From positions 1 to 16,242 of the forward strand of contig CAZGAH010000095.1 of assembly GCA_964523295.1 (NCBI GenBank): DNA of 16,242 bases, written 5' to 3'. The position numbers and the translations under genes were made by a program. The notes below the pieces were generated by a model. It saw only the letters and a program-made list of their open reading frames with translations, was not told the DNA's origin and searched no databases. Source of the DNA: CAZGAH01 sp964523295 (lineage in GTDB: Bacteria; Desulfobacterota; Desulfovibrionia; Desulfovibrionales; Desulfovibrionaceae). This document shows positions 1-6,580 of the stretch, piece after piece. Each line of letters begins with the position of its first letter. Positions within the stretch are counted from its first letter, which is position 1.

Positions 1-15
1 TGAAACAAGGCTCTG

Positions 16-44
16 CCCTGAAACAATGTCCCATTGTTTCAGGG
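16..44. repeat. Perfect 13-bp hairpin
   Basis: CCCTGAAACAATG (16-28) is followed after a 3-base loop by its exact reverse complement (32-44). The motif TGAAACAA also occurs at 1-8, so the unit is repeated within 45 bases. It lies just beyond the 3' end of the broken transposase gene on the minus strand, so it may be a transcription terminator or part of the end of the old insertion element. No T-run follows on either strand, so a plain Rho-independent terminator is not well supported. Confidence 0.6.
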
Positions 45-53
45 AACTGCATA

Positions 54-88
54 AGGGCATCTAAACTTTTTCAAAGTTAAGATGCTCT
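54..88. repeat. Imperfect hairpin next to transposase stop codon
   Basis: GGGCATCTAAACTTT is followed by TTTC-type loop bases and by AAAGTTAAGATGCTC, pairing over about 15 positions with one A/A mismatch and one G/T pair. It overlaps the stop codon of the degenerate transposase read on the minus strand (87-89). With the adjacent perfect hairpin it makes two stem-loops in tandem, as often seen at the 3' end of an insertion element. Its function is inferred only from position. Confidence 0.45.
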
Positions 89-1336
89 AAACGCCCACCG
101 CCGCCGGACGGGTGTTACGGGCAATCCCGAGACAGTCAAACACTTGGCGCGTATTGCGGGCAAGCTCGCGCGTATTTTGTGTGACCTTTGTCACTCCTTT
201 AAAAAGGAGAGTGCCTACAGCAAAACGTCGAAGTCTACTCACATTTTCAGGTCCATAGTCCTTCCGTATCTGGGTTCGATATTCATCGAAAACTTCAACT
301 AAAATATAATGACATTGATTTTTATTGCACCAATGACCCTGTTGACTTTAAGGAATTACATTGCATCCGCTTCATCAGGCAGCCTGTTCATTATACCGCA
401 TGTCGGCACGTCTGTTATCTTTATGCCTTTTTTCAGCGTTTGGTGTTGCAAAGCCTACTCTGATGCTCAACTGCGCTCATAATATGAATTTGATTCCCTT
501 ACTTATCAATTGCACCACGCATCGTTTTTCCGTCAATGGCAAGACTTTCATCATTAGCGCCATAGTCATGATTCCAGAGTTGCAAGGCAGAGTTAAGATA
601 AGATGGATCAATCAGGGATATCTGCAAAATAGTCGTATAAGAATCACATATGTTCCGCACGAAACGTTTTTTTTCGCACCAGCCTGATACTCAGGTTTAA
701 GGACAGGACTGGATAACGACTCTTGAACATGCGGGATAAGTGGCTTAAGAAATACCATTTTCGGAGAGCTGGCTGTAGCGCAGTATCCATTCCTGATCCG
801 GGAAAATCCCTTGCTGTTGCCTACGCAGAGCCAGTTTGAAGCCTTATAGAGAGTGCCTTTCAAGCGTTGAGGGTCTACGAAGGTTATTTTTAGCAGAAGC
901 ACAGGATGGCCGAATAACCTTTGCCCGTCAGTGATATTCTTCTTTGGGATAATGAAAGAATGCGTGAAGCAAGGTTTGGAACATGCCACTGCGGTAAAAT
1001 AAGAAATCGACTGTTGTTCGTCACAAGATTAAGGCGCTCATACTTATGACGAAAATCCCAACCGATCCAGTTGTCCCGTGCCGAACATTTCAGTGCAACA
1101 GCTGAAAATGAAGAGAGCACAAACCATTGGCCTTTCCAGGACGCCGCGTACCAGAGCGTTTCGCCGATCTTTGGCAAAAATCCCAGGTAGTGATGTTGCC
1201 GCATCAAATCAAGGAAGAGCTGTTCTTCAGGAACAAAAACAGTCTTCACCTCAAATTCTCCAATAAATAAAATGATTACCTCTGAAGAAATATGGCTTCG
1301 CAACGTCTGTATTTTTTTAGAGGGGGAGTTCAGCAT
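87..1336 (-). pseudogene. Degenerate DUF4338 / ISAs1-family transposase gene
   Basis: Read on the minus strand, 1255-930 encodes a clear DUF4338 (DruA-like) segment with QHHYLGF, RDNWIGW and NNSRFLILP. The frame then shifts at about 930 and continues to about 669 with GHPVLLL, TFVDP and VLKPEYQ. From about 640 to 460 the frame carries an ISAs1-type DDE transposase core, LAIDGKTMRGAID, then a TAA stop, then IHIMSAVEHQ. Beyond this a large middle portion is missing. From about 420 to 87 the C-terminal part can be read with more stops and shifts: RLPDEADAM, HWCNKNQCHYIL, IRKDYGPENVSRLRRFAVG, LARNTRQVFDCL, ending at TAG 87-89. The order, DUF4338 first and ISAs1 transposase after it, fits a fused or tandem gene of a single insertion element, now dead. 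The ATG at 1336 is a guess for the start. Family assignment is from memory of conserved motifs and is strong for both parts. Confidence 0.8.
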
Positions 1337-1471
1337 TATTTGTAACTGGCTATCCTGGCTTGCAATATGACAGAGGACAAAATGGTCCTGGGGGGGGCGG
1401 CAGGCCGGCATCCCCACACATCATGACACCCGCCTGTCCGCTCCACCATGCGCTGTCGCCTGCGTAGCGGG

Positions 1472-2254
1472 TCAGAGCGTATCTTCCAGACAGGATTCCA
1501 GCGCGCCCTGTGCGTGTTGCTCGTCATTTTCAAACACACGCAGAACCCGGCCGTCGCGCAGGACCGCTACCCGGTCGGCCAGGCGGCGCGTCTGGGCCAG
1601 GCTGTGGGAGACCAGGACAAGGGTATAGCGCTGTTTGAGCTGAAGCAGCAGTGCCTCTATCCCGGCAACGGCCACGCAGTCCACCGAGGCCGTGGGCTCG
1701 TCCAGCAGCAGCAGTTCCGGCTCCAGTGCCAAGGCCCGGGCCAGACACAGGCGCTGCTGCTGCCCCCCGGAAAGGCTCAGGGCCGGACGGTCCAACCGGT
1801 CCTTGACCTCGTCCCACAGCAGGACCTCCTTGAGCGCGCCTTCCATACGCCGGGCCGCTTCCTGCCGATCCGCGCCGCATACAAGTTGCAAGGGCAGGAA
1901 CATGTTCCGTTGAATGCTTACCGGAAGTACGTTCGGCGTCTGGAAGACCATGCCCACGCGACGGCGCAAGTCCGTCAAGGGCAATGCCCCGGGTCCGGAG
2001 GTCTCGTGCCAGGTTCCCGCCAGCCGCAGCCGGACACGGCCACGCGTGACGCAGTCCGGAAAGCACTCGTTCAGGCGATTGAGCGCGCGCAGCAAGGTTG
2101 TCTTACCCGTGCCGGAGCGGCCGAGAATGGCCGTGATTGAGCGTTCGGGGAATTCGAGGTCGACCCCGCGCAAGACCTCACGCCCGGCGAAACTCACCGT
2201 CAGGCCTTCCACCTGGCCGGCCAGATTCAACCCGGCCATCGGCTGATCGCCCAT
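1472..2254 (-). CDS. pstB: Phosphate ABC transporter ATP-binding protein PstB
   Basis: This is the ATPase subunit that powers phosphate import through PstCA at the inner membrane. The 260-residue product has Walker A GRSGTGKT at 45-52, a Q-loop Gln at 105, the signature LSGGQ at 161-165, Walker B LLLLDEP at 181-187 with catalytic Glu186, and the H-loop His217. ALNRLNE right after Walker A is typical of PstB. The ATG at 2254 is chosen because GGAG sits 5 bases upstream, whereas the next ATG (2239) has a poor site. That start gives a 28-base overlap with the end of pstA, so the two are probably translationally coupled. Length is normal for the family (about 250). It is the last gene of the operon; no phoU follows. 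Divergence in places (GRSGTGKTT rather than GPSGCGKST) is mild. Identification is firm from motifs and operon position. Confidence 0.93.
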   Translation of the reverse strand: MGDQPMAGLNLAGQVEGLTVSFAGREVLRGVDLEFPERSITAILGRSGTGKTTLLRALNRLNECFPDCVTRGRVRLRLAGTWHETSGPGALPLTDLRRRVGMVFQTPNVLPVSIQRNMFLPLQLVCGADRQEAARRMEGALKEVLLWDEVKDRLDRPALSLSGGQQQRLCLARALALEPELLLLDEPTASVDCVAVAGIEALLLQLKQRYTLVLVSHSLAQTRRLADRVAVLRDGRVLRVFENDEQHAQGALESCLEDTL

Positions 2255-3117
2255 TTGCGCTCCAGGGAGCGGTGCAGGATTTGGGCTCCGGCGAGCAGAG
2301 CGCTCGTCAGCGCCAGCAGCAGCAACGCCGCCCCGAACCCGCGTTCGAGCTCCGCCTGGGTCTGATGCTCGGCGGCTATGGAGTATATGGCGAAGGGCAG
2401 GGCCTCGAATTTGTCGCCGAGACTGCGCGGCAGTCCGGCATTGGCCACCACGCCGGTGAGCAGGATAACGGCGGTGTCTTCGGCCGCGCGGCCCAACGCC
2501 AGGACAACGCCTCCGGCGATGCTGCGGCTTGCGGCAGGGAGCAGCACGTGCGCGATCGATTGCCAGCGCGTGAGCCCCAGACTGCTGCACGTCAGCCTGA
2601 GCGAGGCCGGCAGCCCCTCCAGGGCGGCGCGCGTTGCACTGACAAGATAGGGAAGAACCAGAAGGGCCAGGCAGATCGCAGCGACAAGCAGGCCGGTGTT
2701 GGCCTGTGGCGCCACCGTGCGTCGCACGAATACGATTGCCATGAATCCGAACAGGCCCATCAGCACGGACGGCACGCCGGCCAGCAGGTCTACGCTGCCG
2801 TCGATGAGACGCTTTGTCCGGCCCCGTGCGTATTCGGCTAGATATATCCCGCAACCCGTTCCAACCGGCACGGCAAAGGCTCCCGCGAGCAACACCAGAA
2901 CCAGCGTACCGACCAACGCCGGCCAGAGACCGTCCCAGACGGGAACCCGTCCGGTCAATGCGTCCAGCGGCGCGACCGTGCCGAACAACAGTTGCGTATT
3001 CAGCACCCCCGCGCCCCTGGACAGCAGAAAACCGAGCAATATCAGCACAGCGGCCAGGCAGACGCCGGTCGAGAGCCAGGCCCAGAGCCGCATGGCGATC
3101 ATGTACAGGCGCATCAT
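2227..3117 (-). CDS. pstA: Phosphate ABC transporter permease PstA
   Basis: One of the two membrane-spanning subunits of the PstSCAB phosphate importer. The 296-residue product has about six hydrophobic segments, the first near residues 11-32. It carries the cytoplasmic coupling loop SSLGLTRWQSIAHVLLPAA and GRAAEDTAVILLTG, equivalent to the ARAxGETAP stretch of PstA. The start ATG at 3117 overlaps the pstC stop as ATGA (TGA at 3114-3116), with AAAGGCGGG upstream as ribosome binding site. An ATG follows immediately at 3114 and could serve instead. A longer reading from 3150 lies inside pstC and is not needed. The 3' end overlaps the chosen start of pstB. A binding-protein-dependent permease is certain; PstA rather than PstC follows from gene order. 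Confidence 0.92.
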   Translation of the reverse strand: MMRLYMIAMRLWAWLSTGVCLAAVLILLGFLLSRGAGVLNTQLLFGTVAPLDALTGRVPVWDGLWPALVGTLVLVLLAGAFAVPVGTGCGIYLAEYARGRTKRLIDGSVDLLAGVPSVLMGLFGFMAIVFVRRTVAPQANTGLLVAAICLALLVLPYLVSATRAALEGLPASLRLTCSSLGLTRWQSIAHVLLPAASRSIAGGVVLALGRAAEDTAVILLTGVVANAGLPRSLGDKFEALPFAIYSIAAEHQTQAELERGFGAALLLLALTSALLAGAQILHRSLERKWAISRWPG

Positions 3118-3974
3118 GTTCCCGCCTTTCGCCGGAGGGAACGCAGCCACAGATTCACGGCCGCGGAGGTGCCCAGGAGAATCAGGCCGGCCGCGAACAG
3201 CGAATCGTAGGCCTTACTCTGGCTGTCCGTGGCCACGACCAGGGCAATGTGCGCCGTGAGCGTGCGCAATGAATCCAGCGGCGAATGCGGCAGATGGGCA
3301 GCATTTCCCGCGAGCATCAGGGGCGTCAGCGTGTCGCCGATGGCCCGGCCGAAAGAGAGCACAGCCGCCGCCATCAGCCCGCGGCCGGACAACGGCAGCA
3401 CGAGGTGCAGCGCACCCTGGGCCCGGGTCAACCCGAGCGCGCCGACCGTCAGTCGCAGGGCGGACTCGAGCGTCTGAAACTGCGCCTCTATCAGCAGCAC
3501 GACCGTGGGAAGCAGCAATATGGCCAGCGTCAACGACGCGGTCAACCAGGAATAGCCCGTGCCGCGAAGAAACAATTCACGCAGCAGCGGCGCGAGCAGA
3601 AAGACGGAAACGAACCCGTAGACCACGGTCGGGATCCCCGTCATGAAGCGGACAACCGCCATGACCGGCAGCGCAAGAAATCCCGGTCCGAGTCCATGGA
3701 CAAACAGACTGATGCCCAGGCCGACCGGATAGGCGAGCAGCAGGGAGGACGCGGCCAGAAAGAAGGAACCAGCTACCATGGGCAGAATACCGTACTGCCC
3801 GCCCGTCGGGTTCCAGGTCCAGGACAGAATCTCGGCGAGTCGGGAGAACTGGGAAAAAAATGGCAGGGAAAAAAAGACCAGAAAGGCGATCAGGCAAAGC
3901 ACACCAAGCACGCAGACCGAGGCCATGCACACGAGCACGGCCTCGATTCCGCGTTCCCCCCGACGAGGCGGCAT
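3114..3974 (-). CDS. pstC: Phosphate ABC transporter permease PstC
   Basis: The other membrane subunit of the phosphate importer. The 286-residue product has about six transmembrane segments, the PstC-like W-N-P-x-G-G-Q-Y-G-I-L-P stretch after the first segment, the coupling loop GALGLTRAQGALHLVLP and FGRAIGDTLTPLML. The start at ATG 3974 is preferred because GAGG lies 9 bases upstream. An upstream in-frame ATG at 4019 would place 15 extra polar residues inside the pstS reading frame, and I consider it unlikely. The gene begins 22 bases after the pstS stop and overlaps pstA at its end by the ATGA arrangement. A small hairpin occupies the pstS-pstC gap. Confidence 0.9.
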   Translation of the reverse strand: MPPRRGERGIEAVLVCMASVCVLGVLCLIAFLVFFSLPFFSQFSRLAEILSWTWNPTGGQYGILPMVAGSFFLAASSLLLAYPVGLGISLFVHGLGPGFLALPVMAVVRFMTGIPTVVYGFVSVFLLAPLLRELFLRGTGYSWLTASLTLAILLLPTVVLLIEAQFQTLESALRLTVGALGLTRAQGALHLVLPLSGRGLMAAAVLSFGRAIGDTLTPLMLAGNAAHLPHSPLDSLRTLTAHIALVVATDSQSKAYDSLFAAGLILLGTSAAVNLWLRSLRRKAGT

Positions 3975-3978
3975 ACGG

Positions 3979-3995
3979 CCAGGCCTCGTGCCTGG
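3979..3995 (-). promoter_or_regulatory. Hairpin in the pstS-pstC junction
   Basis: On the minus strand CCAGGC pairs with GCCTGG around a 5-base loop (ACGAG), filling most of the 22-base gap between pstS and pstC. The GAGG that would serve as ribosome binding site of pstC lies partly in its loop and second arm. Such a stem could lower translation of the membrane subunits relative to the abundant binding protein, or protect the 3' end of a processed pstS message. This role is inference; only the pairing is seen. Confidence 0.4.
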
Positions 3996-3996
3996 A

Positions 3997-4852
3997 TCAG
4001 TGCAGCGGGATATAGCCACTCGCCCTGCTGATTTCCGCGCCCTCGGGACCGAGCACGTAGTCGATGAACGCCTTGGTCAGGCCCTCCGGCTCTCCCTTGG
4101 TGTTCATATACAACTTCCGGGTGATCGGGTACGCGCCGCTGGCGGCGTTTTCCTGACCCGGCTGCACGCCGTCCAGCGGCGGCGCGGCGACGGTCGGGTC
4201 GATATGACCGATGCTGACGTAGCCGATGCCGTCCTTGTCCTGGGCCAGCGCTGTTTTCATGGCGCCATTGGAGGCGACAACGTTGGCGCCGGCGAGAATG
4301 TCCCCTTTCTTGAGCAGCTTTTCCCAGAACACCTCGCGCGTGCCGCTGGCCTCGTCGCGCGTATAGACATGAATGGACGCGTCGGCGCCGCCCAGCTCCT
4401 TCCAGTTGGTGATCCTGCCGGCGTAGATGTCCCGCACCTGCTGCGCCCCGAGCGCCTTGACGGCATTGTCCGGATTCAGCACGACGGCAACGCCATCGAT
4501 TGCAAAGGGGAAGGATTTCAGGCCGAATCTGGCGACCTCCTCGTCGGTCAAGGCCCGTCCGNNNNNNNNNNCCGGTATTACCGATCTGCACCAGCCCGGC
4601 CCCGACCTGCTGCACGCCGACGCCCGAACCGCCGCCGCCGACGGTGATGCGAATGTCAGGCCAGGCGGTCATGATCCGCTTGGATGCCTCCTTCATGACC
4701 GGAATGTGCGCCGTTCCACCGGCAATGTCGAGCGTGCCTTTGATCGCGGAAAAGGAATCCAGGGCCCCGGCCCAGGCCGGAACTGCCGTAGCCAGCAACA
4801 GCATGAGGGACAATGCCCGGAACACCAGGCCCGCGTGTCTGCGTGTCTGCAT
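3997..4852 (-). CDS. pstS: Periplasmic phosphate-binding protein PstS (contains assembly gap)
   Basis: Captures phosphate in the periplasm and delivers it to PstCA. The N-terminus (MQTRRH..., Sec signal with hydrophobic LMLLLATAV and cleavage after AWA) is followed by GTAHIPV, the glycine-rich GGGGSGVGVQQV and QIGNT just before the N run. After the gap, in another frame, come TDEEVARFGLKSFPFAIDGVAV and TRDEASGTREVFWE, ending ...ASGYIPLH. The contig ends share CCG. Merging them removes 13 bases and yields IGNTGRALTDEE in one frame, giving a 280-residue protein (843 bases including stop), the usual size of the short PstS family. The ATG at 4852 has AGGAGG 7 bases upstream, inside the 101-bp repeat. 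First gene of pstSCAB. I judge it intact in the organism although broken in this assembly. Confidence 0.92.
4562..4571. other. Assembly gap (10 Ns) inside pstS
   Basis: Ten Ns separate two contigs. The left side ends GTCCG and the right side begins CCGGT, so the ends overlap by CCG. Deleting the Ns and one copy of CCG restores the reading frame and the family-typical IGNTGRALT. The gap therefore probably contains no missing sequence. Confidence 0.85.
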
Positions 4853-4856
4853 CGAT

Positions 4857-4957
4857 GATCCTCCTTGTACGGGATTGATAGGGATCACCGTTCCATAGCG
4901 AAAGGGAGGGGTTTGGACAAATCGATATTCTCAATCCATTCAAGCCTGAATGATCGG
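4857..4957. repeat. 101-bp direct repeat, copy 1 (pstS leader)
   Basis: Every base from 4857 to 4957 recurs in the same orientation at 9118-9218 (offset 4261). The flanking bases differ on both sides (T versus A before, A versus G after). Copy 1 holds the pstS ribosome binding site (AGGAGG, minus strand) and the DNA immediately upstream, so it is the functional pst leader. The two copies bracket the gad genes. The element has no inverted repeats or coding frame that would make it look like an insertion sequence itself. Confidence 0.97.
4892..4920 (-). promoter_or_regulatory. Possible sigma70-type promoter of pstSCAB
   Basis: On the minus strand TTGTCC (4920-4915), a 17-base spacer and TATGGA (4897-4892) could be the -35 and -10 boxes, which would start the message about 33 bases before the pstS ATG. 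The -10 box is poor (3 of 6), as is common for activator-dependent pst promoters, but I could not recognise a clear pair of PhoB half-sites. The whole element is duplicated in copy 2 of the repeat. Confidence 0.3.
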
Positions 4958-5044
4958 AAATGTCTCTGCTTCGTTCCGCCGGTTGGGATCAGAGCGTGTC
5001 TAACCCGTGGCGTAAAAGGGTGGAGGCGTCATGGGGGGGGCTGA

Positions 5045-5074
5045 GGCCGCAGGTTGCTGATGCAACCTGCGGCC
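5045..5074 (-). terminator. Strong hairpin after gadB
   Basis: GGCCGCAGGTTGC (5045-5057), a 4-base TGAT loop and the exact complement GCAACCTGCGGCC (5062-5074) form a 13-bp perfect stem 22 bases beyond the gadB stop. Read with gadB on the minus strand it is not followed by a T-run but by TCAGCC and a C8 tract, so it may act as a weak or Rho-assisted terminator or as a 3' stabilising stem. It separates gadCB from the pst leader downstream. Confidence 0.6.
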
Positions 5075-5096
5075 GGGAGGTTTTGTCCGAAAGGGG

Positions 5097-6488
5097 TTAC
5101 GTGTGACTGAATCCTGAACCTGTATTTGCCGAAAGTGAATGGGACATGGGGTTTTGGGCAAAGTGGTCCAGGCAGCGCCGCAGGTCGGTCATGAGCAGGT
5201 CGGCGAGGTCGCGGCTGAAGCCGTGGCGCACCAGGGCGCGCATGACGACAAGATCCTGCCGGTTGGCCGGCATGGAATAGGCCGGAACCTGCCAACCGCG
5301 CGAGCGCAGCCGGTCGGAGAGGTCGTAGAGATTGAAATTCCGGGTAGTGTCCTTGAGGCTCCAGGACACGGCCGGAATACCGCCCCGACCGTCATAGATG
5401 ACGTCGAAGCAGGGAATATCACGTAGCGCATCACCCAGGTAGGCGGCGGTCTGGTAGCAGGCATCCTGGATTTTGAAGTAGCCTTCGCGGCCCAGGCGCA
5501 GGAAGTTGTAGTATTGGGCCACGATCTGGCCGCCCGGTCGGGAGAAATTGAGCGCGAAGGTCGGCATGTTGCCGCCCAGGTAGTTGACCTGGAAGATCAA
5601 ATCCTCGGGCAGTTCCTTGGCGTCACGCCAGACCACCCAGCCGACGCCAAGCGGCGACAGGCCGAATTTATGCCCCGAAGCATTGATGGATTTGACCCGG
5701 GGAAGACGGAAATCCCACAGCAGATCAGGCTGGCAGAATGGCGCGAGAAAGCCGCCGCTGGCCCCGTCCACGTGCACCGGGATGTCGAGACCCGTGTCCG
5801 CCTGGAGCTTGTCGAGCGCCGCGCAGACCTCGGCCACGGGCTCGTACTGACAGGTGAAGGTCACGCCGAGCGTGGGGACCACGCCGATGGTGTTTTCGTC
5901 GCAACGTGCCACGGCCTCCTCCGGGCTCATGATGAGCCGGTCCCGCTCCATGGGGATCTCCCGCAGCTCAACATCCCAGTAGCGGGCGAATTTGTGCCAG
6001 CATATCTGGACCGGGCCGCAAACCAGGTTGGGCTTGTCAGCCGGCTTCCCGGCTGCCTTGCGGGCGGCTCGCCAGCGCCATTTCATGGCCAGGGCGCCAA
6101 GCATGGCCGCCTCGCTCGATCCGGTGGTAGAGCAGCCCGTGGTGTTGGCGGCCTCGGGCGAATGCCACAGGTCTGCCAGCATGTGAACGCAACGCGCTTC
6201 GAGTTCAGCGGTTTGCGGATACTCGTCCTTATCGATCATGTTCTTGTCGATGCATTCATCCATGAGCGTATGGACTTCAGGATCGACCCAGGTCTGGCAG
6301 AAGGTGGCCAGGTTCTGGCGGGAGTTGCCGTCGAGCATGAGTTCGTCGTGTACGACCTGGTAGGCGTGTCTGGGGTCGATTTCCTTTTCCGGGAACCGGT
6401 ATTTTGGCATGCGTACCGACAGGTCGCTCGCGGCGTAGACATCGTCGAGAAGATCAGCGCGGACCGTTTCCTTCTGATGCAAGGGCAT
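5097..6488 (-). CDS. gadB: Glutamate decarboxylase GadB
   Basis: A pyridoxal-phosphate enzyme that converts L-glutamate to GABA and CO2 in the cytoplasm, consuming a proton. The 463-residue product (E. coli GadB has 466) follows that family from end to end: LATFCQTW near 60, WHSPEA and TTGSSEAAMLG at 108-132, PNLVCGPVQICWHKFARYWDVE at 153-174, VDGASGGFLAPF with cofactor-contacting Asp241, and SGHKFG with the Schiff-base Lys274. The protein ends in His462-Thr463, matching the C-terminal His465-Thr466 that closes the E. coli active site at neutral pH, so pH gating is probably kept. The ATG at 6488 has AAGGAGG 6 bases upstream. It lies 92 bases downstream of gadC and is probably co-transcribed. 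A strong hairpin follows. Identification is firm. Confidence 0.96.
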   Translation of the reverse strand: MPLHQKETVRADLLDDVYAASDLSVRMPKYRFPEKEIDPRHAYQVVHDELMLDGNSRQNLATFCQTWVDPEVHTLMDECIDKNMIDKDEYPQTAELEARCVHMLADLWHSPEAANTTGCSTTGSSEAAMLGALAMKWRWRAARKAAGKPADKPNLVCGPVQICWHKFARYWDVELREIPMERDRLIMSPEEAVARCDENTIGVVPTLGVTFTCQYEPVAEVCAALDKLQADTGLDIPVHVDGASGGFLAPFCQPDLLWDFRLPRVKSINASGHKFGLSPLGVGWVVWRDAKELPEDLIFQVNYLGGNMPTFALNFSRPGGQIVAQYYNFLRLGREGYFKIQDACYQTAAYLGDALRDIPCFDVIYDGRGGIPAVSWSLKDTTRNFNLYDLSDRLRSRGWQVPAYSMPANRQDLVVMRALVRHGFSRDLADLLMTDLRRCLDHFAQNPMSHSLSANTGSGFSHT

Positions 6489-6580
6489 GGATTGCCTCCT
6501 TTATGTACAGATTCAGAAAGTTTGATACCCGGGAACCAGATATCATTGGAGCTGCTTTCTTTGTTTCATGAGCTGCTGAA

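Noticed and set aside
1390..1397. Runs of eight Gs here and at 5033-5040, and seven Gs at 9080-9086
   Set aside because: All lie outside genes and do not break any frame; they may be real or sequencing errors, and I see no function.
2255..2854. Long N-terminal extension of the pstB frame (460 codons in total)
   Set aside because: The extra part overlaps pstA in another frame, has no transporter-like sequence, and the start at 2254 has a proper ribosome binding site.
3150..4031. Several overlapping plus-strand frames opposite pstC and pstA
   Set aside because: Antisense shadows, very rich in Arg, Gln and Pro, with no recognisable family.
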